A stretch of DNA of 64,000 nucleotides. Source: Takakia lepidozioides (lineage: Eukaryota > Streptophyta > Takakiopsida > Takakiales > Takakiaceae). A model generated the notes under the pieces. It was not told the origin of the DNA, did not search any database, and saw only the letters and a list, made by a program, of their open reading frames with translations. The translations under genes and the position numbers were made by a program. Of this stretch, positions 24,418 to 36,905 are shown in pieces; the first letter of the stretch is position 1; each line of letters opens with the position of its first letter. Location of the stretch: the NCBI GenBank assembly GCA_030704615.1, contig CM060732.1:72707053-72771052 (forward strand), in the 5' to 3' direction.

Positions 24418-24634
24418 TCGAAACTTCTGTGGAGGCAGCTCTACGGATTTGGAACAAGAACTTAACTTAGAGCTCGTGCAAAGAGAGATTTATCAGCTTG
24501 TATCGGCAACGAAAGCTCGGAGATCCAGAGATATGAGGACTCGAAGGCAGAAGAGAGTTCAGCTCCGTGGAGTGAGCTGGGGAGCGGTGATGTAGGCTGC
24601 AAAGTCGGCTTGAGCAGACCACAGAGCCCAAAAC

Positions 24635-24642
24635 TATTTATA
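24635..24642 (-). promoter_or_regulatory. TATA box of the LORELEI-like gene
   Basis: The minus strand reads TATAAATA, about 218 bp upstream of the ATG at 24417, leaving room for a 5' leader of about 190 nt. Confidence 0.6.
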
Positions 24643-26269
24643 CATGAAGCGTTCGGAATACAATAAGAGAGGGAGATGGTCAACTGATAAATAATGAGGA
24701 GGCCACCATAGTAGTTGGCAGCACCGACCCACCAACCCTCTCTCGCCAGAGTCAACCCACCGCGGTCGGTGATGGTCAACACATCTGCATTGCTTCCATT
24801 GAAGCTACATTCATGCAGGGAAGGGCTCACCCACCATCGTCTCCTTCGCACACATCACTGTAAACTCGGCGCGTGATGGGCCGCGCCTCAACTCGGCTCC
24901 GTAGCATCCTTCCCTTCTGCGTTAGTCACCTCCAAAGTTCTCTTTTGTGTGCTGCTTGCCATGTCAGAAAACAGAGGTGGGTGAGTATTACTTTTTCTAA
25001 TACCAGCCGGGTCTTGATATCGAAATATATTTTTCCTTCTAATACCGACCTGTTCTCTGTTCCTTAATATTAGATCTTCATGGATTTTTTAGAAGCATGA
25101 TTTTTGATTTGCGGACAGGCATCAACAGGACAAATTCCAATGATAATACCAGTGTTGGGCGGATATAGGATCATGCAGATATAGGACCCGGAACCGGCCA
25201 TTTTTAGCATCCGGGTAGCAGATATGAAAATACTAAAACAAAATTCCATACCTGGTGTAATACCCGACGGATATCCGACCAATACCCCTCGATACCTGGC
25301 GGATCTCAGTCCTAAACTTAATAACTGGATGCATACTGGATCCAAACCTGTGGATATCTAAAACCAAAATTTTAATACCCGGAACCATCGGATATGATAA
25401 TACCAGCCGACCGACCTAATACAAATAATTAATAAATAAAAAAGAGTGGCAGCCAAACACCTTCAATTTACAAGCATTCGGTACCTGATTTCTCAAAGAA
25501 AAACATTATGTTGCAAAAGCCCAAGTTCGCATTGCATCACTTGTGCACATTTTGTACATATATGCAGAAATCAGTCAAGAAAACTGAGATTCGGTTGGAG
25601 ACCCAGCTGTGCGGTAGTCATCTGTGACGTCGACCTCGGCCATTGCATCAAACAGTCCATGTCTACAAAGGAAGCCTAAACTCTCAAGAGGCCAAAAAAA
25701 ATGCTTAGGGTTGATACGTTGATACTTGATACCTTGCGCATGGTCTTATTATTTGGCCCTGATACAGGTATTGCTAGGGTATTGCCTTTGCAAATACCAG
25801 CCTACGTAGGGTCCTCACAACATTAGTATCACAAAAAAAAATACCAGCCCGGTTCTTTCAATACCATGGTTGACTGGCTGATAGCCTGCGAGACCCTGTA
25901 ACACCGCTCCCTAAATTTTCATGGATCTGTTTCATTGCTAAAGAAGATATGACCAGTTTGTTCCTGAAATTTTGTTCAAGTGTCAACCTTCACCTCTTCA
26001 TGCACATTAACTCTGCCTGTGTGGTGTCAACAGCCCTTGACAGAGGGTATGATCTTGCACCAGATATCGTTGACTACCCATGTGGCTAACTGCAACAATT
26101 TCTGCAAGGGAAAAGCCCTATGCCAAGTATCTGAGCCAACAAGAAGGAAACAAATGTGCCTGATTTCTTCCCACCAAGAATTAGAAGGTCAGCCAGAGAT
26201 TTCCATCCCAGACATCCACAGCCAACAACAATCCAGTTGAGTCCAATGTGGCCATGCACTTTCTTTCAT
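24643..26269. other. Intergenic; repeated gGATAtCCGa/accgg-type element remains
   Basis: About 25010-25430 and 25700-25870 are rich in repeated phrases such as AATACCAGCC, GGATATCCGACC and GGAACCGGCCATTTTTAG. Comparable text occurs at 48555-48790, where a CCGGCCAACACTGG end resembles a hAT-type terminus. Probably a short non-autonomous DNA element. No host gene seen. Confidence 0.4.
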
Positions 26270-28531
26270 TTACCAGTAATCCCCACAAGAACAAACTCCA
26301 TCTTCGAAGTGGTGAAAGCAGCTGGCATCCCTGACGACAACTGATCGCCTGAGAATCTTTGAGATGAACTTGGTGGCAGTATGGCAGTCACCACAAATCC
26401 GCAGGTTCTTGCTTACACGGAGAGGCGTACCTGAAGGTGTGCTGATCAGCCCAAAAGCAATGGCCAGCTTCTCACTGTGGTGGCAAAGAGAAGATTCTTT
26501 TTGCTCCTCCTCCACATCATGCAATACAAAGCGTGTATCAGGCACATACCCTGCCTCATTCATCTGGTCGGACAATCTCTTCAGCTCAGCATGGATTTCC
26601 TCAATTTGTGGATGCAAACTGTCCTCCACAATGAAGGTATGCACCCGATTGTCCACCTCAATGGTGCTGCACCCTGGCTCCTTTTTGAAACCTCTGTCCT
26701 CCATTAATTGTCTCACCTTGGCTGTATCGCCCGACCTGCCAGCCGCAGCATAGATGTTCGATAGCAGCACATAAGCAGAAGCATGCTGTGGATCACAGTT
26801 GAGAAGGCATTGTGCTGCACGTTCTGCTAGTTTAGCATTCCCATGAATTCTGCAGGCAGCAAGCAAGGTCCTCCACACGCCAGCATCTGGTTCCAGTGGC
26901 ATTTTGTTAACGAAGTCCTCTGCCTCATCCAATCGCCCTGCACGGCTAAGGAGGTCCACCATGCAGCCAAAATGCTCCACTGTAGGAGTAAGGCCATGAT
27001 CTCGACTCATGGAATCAAAGTAGTGACGACCTTCATCCACTAGGCCCACATGACTGCATGCAGAGAGAAGGCCTATAAAGGTGATAGTGTTTGGCTTCAA
27101 GCTTTCCTGTTGTATTTCTTCGAAAAGTTGGAGGGCCTCTTTACCACACCCATGCTGACCATATCCTGCTATCATTGCACTGCATGAGACCACATCTTGT
27201 TGCGCCATGTTGTTGAACACTTGACGTGCATCTTTCATGTTTCCACATTTAGCATACATGTTGACAATGGCGGTCTCAAGAATGATATCTGGTGCAATTC
27301 CAGCTTTGACAATGTCTGCATGGACCCCTTTACCGAATTCCAGAGCTGCCAGACTGGAACACGCATTGAGAATACAAATGAATGTGATCCTATTGGGCAT
27401 GGCCCCTTCCCGTCTCATTTGCTCATAGATCTTGAAAGCTTCCCTACTATACCCATGCTGAGCATATCCTGCAATCATTGCATTCCATGAGACCACATTT
27501 CGTTGGGCCATACTGTCAAACACTTGACGTGCATCCTTTATGCTCCCACATTTGGTGTACATGTCAGCAAGGGTCTTCTCCAAATCAGTATGTAGCCCAT
27601 GTCCAGCCTTAACGATGTCAGCATGGACCTCTTTGCCCTTCTCCAGGTCTCCTAGGCTGGCACACACATTAATTATATAAATGAATGTGACCTTGTCAGG
27701 TGTCACCCCTTCCTGGATCATTTGCTCATACATTTCAATAGCCTCCCTACAACACCCATGCTGAGCATAGCCTCCGATCATTGCATTCCATGAGACCACA
27801 TTTCGTTCAGCCATATTGTTGAATACTTGGCGTGCATCCTTTATGCTCCCACATTTCGCATACATATCAGCAAGGGTAGTCTCCAGAACGACATCTGGCG
27901 CAATCTGAGCTTTGATGATGTCAGCATGAATCTCTTTGCCCTGTTCTAGGGCTCCTAGGCTGGCACATGCCTTGACTATAGAAATAAATGTGACCCTGTT
28001 GGGCATCACCCCTTCCTGTATCATTTGCTCATACATCTCAAAAGCCTCCCTACCAGAATTGTGCTGCACATATCCTGCCATCATTATAGTCCACGTAAAC
28101 ACATCTCGTTCAGGCATACTGTTAAAAATGAGGCGTGCATCCACCATGCTCCCACACTTGGCATGCATGTTGACTAGGGCGTTAAGAAGAAAAATGTTTG
28201 GCTTGAATCCACATTCAATAATGCGGGCATGCACCTGCTTTCCCATTTGAAGGTCTTTAATTTTGATGCACTCCTGCAGGAGACACACGTAAGTTTTGGA
28301 GTCTGCTGACATGCCTGGTTGGTTCAAAATGTGCAGCACCTCTTGCAGTTGACCAGACTTACATAATGTCCTCATGTTCTCACAAGTGACAGAACAGTTT
28401 TGCTTGACTCCCTCTCTTGGTCCTTCTTCTGCAGTGGTCACAGTGGAGGTTCCCAATTCAAGCTGTGCTTGATTCAATGCTGCCATCCTGCATGAGCCAA
28501 AATTCATAGTTGCAGACCTTTGTAGAGACAT
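26270..28531 (-). CDS. DYW-class pentatricopeptide repeat protein
   Basis: An intact 753-codon, intronless frame. A short N-terminal leader precedes a long run of PPR repeats (about residues 75-560) in the PLS style, for example DVFTWTIMMAGYVQHN, VTFISIVKACASLGALEQGK and NVVSWNAMIGGYAQHG. The E/E+ region follows (from about 560; AYVLLSNIYAAAGR, then KEPGCSTIEVDN). The DYW cytidine-deaminase domain is residues 661-753: HSE at 685-687, CGDCH supplying the zinc cysteines (713 and 716) and a DYW terminus. Proteins of this class edit specific cytidines to uridine in chloroplast or mitochondrial transcripts. The start ATG at 28531 is the first in frame; the organelle cannot be told. It is a paralogue of the gene at 36906-39236. 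All key residues are present. Confidence 0.95.
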   Translation of the reverse strand: MSLQRSATMNFGSCRMAALNQAQLELGTSTVTTAEEGPREGVKQNCSVTCENMRTLCKSGQLQEVLHILNQPGMSADSKTYVCLLQECIKIKDLQMGKQVHARIIECGFKPNIFLLNALVNMHAKCGSMVDARLIFNSMPERDVFTWTIMMAGYVQHNSGREAFEMYEQMIQEGVMPNRVTFISIVKACASLGALEQGKEIHADIIKAQIAPDVVLETTLADMYAKCGSIKDARQVFNNMAERNVVSWNAMIGGYAQHGCCREAIEMYEQMIQEGVTPDKVTFIYIINVCASLGDLEKGKEVHADIVKAGHGLHTDLEKTLADMYTKCGSIKDARQVFDSMAQRNVVSWNAMIAGYAQHGYSREAFKIYEQMRREGAMPNRITFICILNACSSLAALEFGKGVHADIVKAGIAPDIILETAIVNMYAKCGNMKDARQVFNNMAQQDVVSCSAMIAGYGQHGCGKEALQLFEEIQQESLKPNTITFIGLLSACSHVGLVDEGRHYFDSMSRDHGLTPTVEHFGCMVDLLSRAGRLDEAEDFVNKMPLEPDAGVWRTLLAACRIHGNAKLAERAAQCLLNCDPQHASAYVLLSNIYAAAGRSGDTAKVRQLMEDRGFKKEPGCSTIEVDNRVHTFIVEDSLHPQIEEIHAELKRLSDQMNEAGYVPDTRFVLHDVEEEQKESSLCHHSEKLAIAFGLISTPSGTPLRVSKNLRICGDCHTATKFISKILRRSVVVRDASCFHHFEDGVCSCGDYW

Positions 28532-28617
28532 TCAGGTGATCTCAAAGCTCCGAGATGCCTTAACAAAAACCTCTCCATGAGGAACCAGGACAGGCTCCTC
28601 TCTACATGTCGGAGGGG

Positions 28618-29218
28618 TTACAAAACTACCGTAGTCACTTGAAAGAATTGGGTTATAAATTCTCTCTCTTTCAGTTGGAACCCTTTCAAAACAATCCCAC
28701 TGTAATCTTGGCCTGAAGCTCCCTGGAGTGCATCCACATACCAGATTTTGCTCGTATCATGGCAGATAGCTCTGCATACACCTAGGAAGTTTCGACCAAC
28801 CCTTAGTCCAAAAGATCGCATTTGTGCAGGTATGGCTGACGTCTGGCAATCTTTGATAATTCTGTGAAAAGCACCAGTGGCCAGCTGAGCAGCCATATCC
28901 TTAACCATAGCCTCATATATACCACTTTTCATGCGACAGAGCAAAATTGGGACTTAGCATCAGGGTCTACAATCTAATCCGTAAAACATCACAAGCCCTT
29001 CTTCAAAGACTCTTTCAAGTCACCTTGTCAAACTTGTCGTCACACCATTGTAATGCAACTGAGAAGAACTCCTGCCAGAGCCGTTCTTCACTCATTGCTG
29101 GGCGCAAGCACACAAGAGCATCAGTACTTTGCGAGCTTCCGATTGTGTCAGTCACTCTCGAGGAGTGCACATGAATCTCCAGCAGATCCTCGTTGGACTG
29201 TGTCTTACTGAGAAACAT
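28618..29218 (-). CDS. Two exon-like segments of an unidentified gene
   Basis: 29218-29015 reads as coding-like sequence (SKTQSNEDLLEIHVHSS, ALVCLRPAMSEERLWQEFF, LQWCDDKF) and reaches a plausible donor AAG|GTGACT. 28944-28618 reads YEAMVKDMAAQLATGAFHRI, then GLRVGRNFLGVCRAI and IWYVDALQGASGQDY, to a stop at 28618. Amino-acid composition and the absence of stops suggest real exons of one minus-strand gene, possibly joined to the segments at 29990-30550. I do not recognise the family. Splicing between the segments is not resolved. Confidence 0.4.
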
Positions 29219-29989
29219 TATCTTTAATCGCCCTTTCTTTATGTCTCTCTACTAAGTCCATGGCCCTTTGGCTTCCCGGGGCAGATATTCTCTTGCATTC
29301 CGCTTTCTTTTGTCCCATAATCTCCTCGTTGAGCTTTCAGCTCCTCTTGCACTTCTCGAACTTGTAGCGGGGATCCCTATCATAATTCTGACGACGACGA
29401 TGACGTGGCTATGATGATGTAGCGATGATGACGTGGTTATGATGATGTGGCGACGATACGCGACGACGAATCAAGCTACCATACTTCTTTGCATCACAAC
29501 CAAACTTACTATCTACTATGGGTCTCTCAAGCTGTGGACCCAGAGTAACGAGAATACATGTAGGTGGCTACGACGACCCTCATCCCTCAGCCCTTCATGT
29601 AGAAGAGCTCACCGTTATCGTTCTTGAGATTATCTTTATGACTCGAAGTTGCAAATAAGGTCTGTAATCAGAATGCCAAAACTTCTGCTGAGTCCAAAGA
29701 AGATTATAGATAGCCAGCTTAAGGGGTTGACGACTGCTTAAGTACACTGAAATTCATAACACTACCCATCACATTGCCCACGATCGTACATCGTAACATG
29801 GGCAGTGTTGATCAAGGTTGCGCTCTGTGCTGCATGAAGTTGCCTCAGTTACACAGGAAAAATGCAAGTTTGTAGAATGATGGAATGGCACCAAACCCTC
29901 TCTGTGTTTGTCATTAAAGTTGCCCGTCACTTATTAAGCCTCTTCACTGAGGACCTCCAGGGTGTCCTTTTGAATATGCATAGGGGTTG
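29219..29989. other. Non-coding stretch with GATGACGTGG repeats
   Basis: About 29392-29470 holds a degenerate tandem of a roughly 27-bp unit containing GATGACGTGGCTATGATGAT. A related phrase recurs at 48450-48490. The rest shows no gene. Confidence 0.6.
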
Positions 29990-30550
29990 CTAACTAGAAA
30001 TGACACCAATGACATTGGAAGAAAGAGAGTGAAGGGCGAGAACGGGATCGCTGCCAGTTCGACGAAGAAATCCAAGACACACATCCAGCAATGCTACAAA
30101 CTGCCAAGCTCGAGCATCTTCCATATCAATTTCTCTGTGTATGCTACGCATGGTCTCTGAGCATAAAGGCTCTTGGTGAATGGCTTCCGCCACGTCAGAG
30201 AGAATAGTTGCATGCCGATGAAAAGCTTCATGCTCATATGCAAACTCGATCCAGCCCTGACAATGCAAATGAAATGAAATGGTACTTTATAACGTCCGCG
30301 GAAAGCTCAAAGAGCTTATGGGACAAAATGGGAAAAACGAAGAAATAAAATGAAATGAAATGGTACATTATGACGTCCGCGTTATCTTTACCCACCCTTC
30401 ATGACCCCAAGGTCATGATTGCTAGGACAGCATCCATTTCACCCATGTACACATCCGTAGACTTTGCTGGCGGCAGACCGCGCACAACTTTTAATACATA
30501 ATGGAAGAGACTGACATCTTCTAAGCAATTTTGAAAGAAATCGGTTTCAC
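29990..30550 (-). CDS. Two exon-like segments of an unidentified gene (3' part)
   Basis: After acceptor CCTACAG, 30550 downward reads ETDFFQNCLEDVSLFHYVLK, then VRGLPPAKSTDVYMGEMDAV. The second segment starts at acceptor TTTGCATTGTCAG (about 30258) and reads GWIEFAYEHEAFHRHATILS, then DVAEAIHQEPLCSETM and ARAWQFVALLDVCLGFLRR, to TAG at 29990. Both look like genuine exons. A LINE tail (30271-30395) is inserted in the intron between them. The family is not recognised. The gene starts downstream of the phosphatase gene on the same strand, but the two are not obviously one gene because the phosphatase has its own stop at 30986. Confidence 0.45.
30271..30395 (-). mobile_element. Two truncated LINE (family A) 3' ends
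   Basis: Contains GAAATGAAATGGTACTTTAT and CGTCCGCGGAAAGCTC, the family A 3' terminus also seen at 56630, 60120 and 61440. A second, shorter tail is joined directly to it. Confidence 0.8.
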
Positions 30551-30985
30551 CTGTAGGAAGACAGGAAAGTTCCTCTGTAGATTGAAGAGCTTAGGCCAGC
30601 TTTGACACCGATCCCAGTTTTACAATCACACTATAAGAGGAGTTTTCAAATTCTACACCACTACAATGTGAGCACCCACATGTTGAGCTGCAATCCATGA
30701 ACACCAACAGCCTTCCCTTCAGTCATACTACATCTTGTGACAAATCATGTTTGTACGTGAATCTAAGGCTTTCTATGAATCTGCATTGCAAGAATCTTCA
30801 TCCTCATCCAGTATATACAAAGGAACAGACTTGCCTCTGTTTAGAAGTATAAGGCCTTGCCCATGCATAATCCAGAAGCCTAATCCATTGTATGAATGAA
30901 GTAAAAATTACAGGGAAGATTAGAAGACTAAATCCTCTACGCAAATTGGGCGCCCTCTTCTCTCCCAAACAGACAGCAGGTCCAG

Positions 30986-33900
30986 CTAGCCCGGGCTTTT
31001 CGTTGCTCTGTATTGAGAAGAAATGTAGTCCTCAAGCTCCTCGACAACAGCTTTGTAGCAGAAGTGGTATTGTTCCTGTTTGTCATAGATCCCAAGAATC
31101 AAAGTAATATTTTAATAGACCACCAAATCGAATCTGCAGGTCTTAGGATTTGTTTGTTTCATTCTCAGGGTTTAAAATGAGACATGGGTTTCCACTGATT
31201 GAAATGGGACTGCCTGCGCAACACGCACCCATGCTATTCAGCTAATCAGGTTTAATAGAATAAAACTGATCAGCTGAATAGGATTGGTGGTAGGTGGGGT
31301 TAACCAAATAAAACCAAAACCCAGGAGGTCTACAACAGGCAACCCAACCTAACCTTAAGGTTACTTAAACTCTCAGCGCTGAGCCCGATGAGCTTATAGC
31401 AGTTTTGTTGCACCTAGCTCAAAATCCAGCCTGCTTAGTGGTTGGTCCAATTTTGTCGAGATGAACATACATGTAGTTTCTAGAGGTGAGGGTAGCTGGG
31501 ATGTCAACAACCAGGGGAGGAACTAAAGACAAGACATTAATACATTCTGTCTTATAAGGTCTGACAAAGTCATACACTCCCAGCTTTGATATGTAGAAGT
31601 GATGAAAAATTACCCGAGTTTGAACCAGGCCCTCACGCTGCAATCTAAATTGCCGCAGAGTGTTATCAATATCGACTGCCATCAAATCCCCAGCCAAAAT
31701 TCGCCGCACAGTGTGATCAATCGTGCAATAGGTGCCTGTCCTACCTATGCCAGCACTGCATGAAGCCCCAGCATCCCCTCTATGGAAGTCAAAGAAAAGC
31801 TTGACAAATTTTTTGTGTTTCTAGTAAAAAGTGAGACCACGAATCTCAGGGCAGGCATAGGGAAAAGGGAGACGCAAGAAGAGGGTTCTTGAGCTGTAAT
31901 CTCAAGACAGGTTTAGTCTAACAGTAGTTATCTAGTCAGCAATCAATAAACTAAAACCTTCATTGGCATATAGGTGCTAATTGGTGCTATAAAACTTCTT
32001 AGAGAGAGATCAGCAGCAGCACCTGCAGTGAACTACAATGGGGCCTGCATTTGGTGGAATACTGTGCAATGCTCTCACTAGCTCACGAATTGGCTGAGTG
32101 CATGGTGGGACATAAAAATCTGGCCAGTCCCGGTACTCATAATGCACCACTGTGAGTGGTGGCTCTCCTGACTGCAAAAACCAATGTTAGCAGCAGAGAT
32201 GAAGGTCTGCAGGATACACTGTATGCAGGATAACATGAGAATGTGTTTCACACATATCAACAATTATCTCATGGCAAAGACAGCTAGGTAGTTTCCAGAT
32301 TTCCTTGCTTTCATGGTGCTCCTCAAATAAACCAGTTAGCCCAGACTCAGTAGGACCAAAAGCAGAACAGAACTGGGTAGAAGCATGACCTTGATGTTTT
32401 CAACGTCATATACGCGCTTAGCAATGGAATGGTTGTAACTAATACTTTTGTTGGTGACCCGAATCTGTCCATATGTCTTGGACTGCTGTGGTTTTTCAGG
32501 AAAGTAGGGGGCACACTTGTCCTGCCAATGACATCCACCACCATTTTGCCTGTTACAAGATGCTTGCCTGTCTTGTTTTCGTGAAGGATTGAAAATTTCA
32601 CAATGTGTTTGAAAAGGAGCTTTTGAGTTTGATAGTGGAACTATATCAAAATAAATAAAAAGGTGAAATACCTGGTCTACATCAATAACTCGGGTCAGCA
32701 TGACAATAGCCGGGCATTGCTGTTGTAGCACCATAGTCCAGAACTCACCTATCGTGCTCCGAAGAGGCCCCTGTGTGGCTATGTACCTGGGCAGACCCTC
32801 ATTCACATCGCCCTAAAATGCAGAGTTGGTACTTCTTCAAGAGGCAGATAGTTATAAAGAAAAACAAATGTATGCAATCTTCCTAACACATTCAGACAAT
32901 TTGATTCTACTGTAATTAGACAAAAACCTTCTTTGACATTCAGCTTGTTCAACCAATTCAGGAAGCTCCCAAATATCCCTTCAATGTTCATATAAAGTGA
33001 AATCAATACCTGTATGTAGTTTGCATTGATGTAGTCAGAGGCATTTGGGCCGAGGCCTGTTGTCTCCAGCACCACCCTGGTGTTGTCATCTAGGAGATTA
33101 GGTCAAAGGCTGACCTGTTGCTCTCTGGACAATCTAGAGAGGTGGAGCACAAGACTAGACAATGCTCCGTGAGTATGGTTTTCATGACTAGTATTCTATG
33201 CCAGAGAACAGCATTGCACAAGCAGCTAGCATTAACCGGGTAAGACTCTACTGGCCAGTTCAAGTGGCCATGCCAAGCACATAACCATGCCAAACCATCC
33301 CAAATCAATCTATTAACACTAGGTTTTTGGATACAAGGTAGAACATTTAGATAACGATTTCTCCCTCTGTTGATCCCCTGCTGTGCCACAGTAGTCTTGC
33401 ATGGTGCTTGAAAATTGCGCATTCTTTCCACCTGTTATCCAAATACCTGATCATTGCCTTTAGTTGTCGGCTTGTGGTATGTTTTAGGGCTCTTTAGATC
33501 AATCAGACAGAGCCAGTAGAAACCTCACTGCTCTCTGAGTCAGTCTATCTCCATGATCTGTTGGTCCAACCCTCAGCACAACAGAAGTTTCACCCCAACA
33601 ATTGAACTGAAATGCATAATAGGCTCACATAAAGCATAAGCAAACATTCACAAATCCACACAACATGCTGCAGTGTTTGAACCACAGCAACACAAAGGCA
33701 GCAGGGCTAGGCAAAAATCTCTAATCTCCCTTGAATCACTCTGATATAGCCTTCTTACAAACACTGTACTCCTTCTTGCTAAACCAAAATGTGTGCTTAG
33801 GAAATAAACGGACTGGTCAACCTTTTTTTCCTCTGGGAGGCAGGCAGGACAAGTTGCCCTAAGGCCTGGCACTGCATCTGAATACTTAAATTACAAGCAA

Positions 33901-34475
33901 TTGCGTCAATGCCAGTCAATGGCCGGTTTGAGTTTGTACCACAGTATTGTAAGATGCATGAGGTCTGTTGTTTGTGTCATGTTGCTAAGGAGTTGGCAAA
34001 TGTCTACTTCTCAAATTGGAAAAAAACCATGGATTCCCCCAAGTACTAAATCTTAAAAAAGACAAGGTAAAGGTCCGATTAACAGGCTGTTTTGAGTCTC
34101 CTACCTCCAAGGCATCGAACTCCCGGTCAATACCACCTCCAGCGCCCCTCATCTTCTGTCTCAGAAGCTTGAGAGCTTCTTGACAAGAAGCGACTTGTGC
34201 AGCAGTCAAAGAAGGCACTCCATTGCCCTTGCCATTGCCATTCTCCTGATGCTTGATGGCTGCTCGCCTCTCGAAAGTTGACCTAGGCACAGAGGATCTC
34301 GGTGACACCGTCGTAGTCGTGGGCGTGACTGGAGAATCCGTCATTGTATAATAGGAATTGGAATCTCGCTTCACGGCCTGCTGCATTCTCAGTCCTTTTT
34401 GGTCCGGAGGCTCCTTGACTCTGACAGCGTGTTGCAAAGCATTCCCCGTGTTCCTGACTACTGCTCCAAACAGAT
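30986..34475 (-). CDS. PTP1: Plant protein tyrosine phosphatase (PTP1-type), 8 exons found
   Basis: Exons: 34475-34105, 33431-33335, 33089-33010, 32812-32672, 32521-32390, 32171-32023, 31755-31614 and 31075-30986. All have AG/GT borders and matching phases, giving about 400 residues. Domain order fits classical plant PTP1: an N-terminal helix region ([13 protein letters not shown]), [17 protein letters not shown] (substrate loop), [15 protein letters not shown], the WPD loop (DWPDFYVP), the P-loop [10 protein letters not shown] formed across the junction of exons 6 and 7, and the C-terminal [17 protein letters not shown]. In Arabidopsis, PTP1 dephosphorylates MAP kinases in stress signalling. 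The donor after exon 5 is the weak AAG|GTCATG. The first exon found opens with two bases of a split codon, so an upstream exon with the start codon is still missing; an in-frame ATG inside exon 1 is an alternative start. All catalytic residues are kept. Confidence 0.9.
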
Positions 34476-35652
34476 CTGAAAGTTTTTGTATGTGAGAAAA
34501 GAGAGCCCTACTCTAACAACCTATTAACAAAAACTTGTGGCACTATACAATTGCCAAAGAAGGTTGGCAGCAGGTTCACCTGGACTGGTAGTTAGCCGAG
34601 AGATTGGCCTCATTCCAACCTTAGCGTTGATGGACAATGGCACATTGCTCACAAAGTCGACAATAAGACGATCTCAAATTATCGACACAATGGATAAGTG
34701 TACTTATACCAATATTGCAGTTGAAGTAATGCAATGACTACATCCTTGGGTATCATGATTCTATAGGAACTTCCAGGGGAGATTGCTCCACACAAGAGAT
34801 TGCTCCACACAAATTTATCACTCAATCGGGGGAAGTGAACCTCGGTGACAGATTGACCCCCAAATTACAGCTGAATTAGAAGGTATTACGTAGCAAGTTC
34901 AAAATGCAGTCCGATTCTCAGAGGGAACCCCCATAACATCTTTACTTGCCTGAACAGATCTAGTCTAACGACCTAGAAACCCTATTTCAACTCTCCTGCG
35001 CTTTCAACTCATGCTTGGACACCATTGAACCATGAAGAAGAAACAGAAGGGGGACTGGTGCAAAGGGTTTCTTTGAGGAGCCAAACAACAAGGAAGCGTC
35101 CAAATCGAACCTGGTTATAAAGATACTAGCCCGAAATTCAACACTGTGAGCGACGATAGAATGCAAGCGTCACGAAGATCCAGCCCACCAAACAGCTCTC
35201 CTCCGAACTTGCAATTCTCTCTGCAACTCTCAGCAACCGAGGTATTGCGGCAGCACACACCGCAAATAATAAGAAGCTTTCCTGGCTTCCAATTAGCGCA
35301 CCGTAATCCTGCGTTAGCTTCAACTAACCTCTGCTCAGCCCAAATTAGCCGGAACATTAGCGTACAGTGACCTTAAATTAGCCGTGGCTTCAAATCACTA
35401 CCCGGAAGTTTTTTTCAAAAGAATTGAAGTAAGTTATAGCGCTTGATATCTGCACCCATTTTGATCCAAGCTTTGCTGGACTCAAGTCCCAGGTCATAGG
35501 AGAGAATAGAAGAGAGAGTGGTTGCAGCTGAGTGATGGACAGCACCAATCCTGGTCGCTGGTGGAGGAGGACCAACAAGCACTGACAGAATTTTTTCTAT
35601 TAAGCTTCTCGGATGGTATCTTTGTGACCCCTCTTTCTACCGCTATGGGGCA
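34476..35652. other. 5' region of the phosphatase gene and flank
   Basis: It should contain the missing first exon and promoter of the minus-strand phosphatase gene. I could not identify an ATG exon with matching phase. Open frames near 35115-35360 have no recognisable domain. Confidence 0.4.
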
Positions 35653-36375
35653 TTGAAGCCATGGTTTATCGAGATCCGGTCGGGCAAAGGTATTGCGTGT
35701 GTACGTGGGCAGACTGTCGACACTTGTTACCAGTTTCCCCAAGAGAGGCACTTCTCATGCCCACACGATGTGCAATTGAACGGCAAGAAAATTTTGAATG
35801 AGGTGCCCTACATCAAAGATTGCCTCAATGTGGATGCAGACAACGGGATACAGCTTATGACCTCATCTCAAAGCAGGAGGTAACCATCGCTGTCCGCATG
35901 CGTGTTGCACATCTAGAGAGAGGACATGGCTCGGAGAGACGATTTTCATTGTAATGTTCAGTTCTCCGGAAAGGCAATCACATTCGTGATCACACAGGGT
36001 ACGAGCCCATTCTTCATGTGCATCCGCACGATCTGGGTTAGAGTAGTGTTGGACTCTGACGGCGACCTGATTCTGGCAGTACAGATCACATCAGACCCTC
36101 TTTTTCCTTCATGCCGGGCTGGCGGTGCAGAGCCTATAAGGTATTCCATCGTCGGAGGCACAAGTGAAGGGTGTCAAACAAAATACATACATACAGGAAT
36201 TGCATCTCATTCTGGAGAATCATGGCCCTGGGAGATTGGACGCGTGCAAGATTTCTCGAGATCACCGATATGTGTGCATGACCAGCCGGGAACGGAAGAG
36301 ATAATCTACTCAACAGAACGAAAGGAGGAAGAAATGAGGAGGCAAAAAGAGGGCAAAATTGCCATCTCAACCTAG
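35653..36375 (+). CDS. Uncharacterised open frames, doubtful
   Basis: Two plus-strand frames (35653-35883 and 35926-36375, 149 codons) read with fairly protein-like composition, for example VQFSGKAITFVITQGTSPFF, then VVLDSDGDLILAVQITSD. No known domain, no clear splice linkage and no homologue I can name. They could be exons, a relic or chance. Confidence 0.25.
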
Positions 36376-36905
36376 GCACGTAATCTGCACGGGGGTTCTT
36401 CTTGACTCACCAACGTAAGTTTTCGACATTGTGAAGGATGCTCTCTTATCTCTAATCACCAATACTCCCGCCTGAACTCTGACCAGCTTTTTCATGGAAC
36501 TTACTTGGAAGAAAAGTTGTCGATAGTAGATCGTACAGCAGCTTCTACAACGGATAATAACAGTGCAGTTTTGTTCTCTGTGAAGGCTGTTCAAATGCCT
36601 CCGGTGAAATTGATTGACTGTTATATTATAGTATACTATGATCTCGATGGACAGCCTTGCATGACTTCAGTTCATTTCCACTTCTAAACTACCAGACTCA
36701 GGTTCAAACAGAGAGATGCCAGCGAAGTCACAGACTGCTGGGCCTAAGTGGGTGAGCCTGGGAACCGTCTCGATCTGTCTTCAGCTATTACACACGAGCT
36801 TCAAATTAGGTCAAATGAACAGCAGACGTTGTTAGCATGGAAACAGCAGCTAGTGGCCACAAATGCTTACATGAGCAGGGCGACTGCGCCCCCCCATTTC
36901 CATGA

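Noticed and set aside
26364-28250. Several plus-strand frames over the PPR gene
   Set aside because: Antisense shadows of the 753-codon PPR frame.
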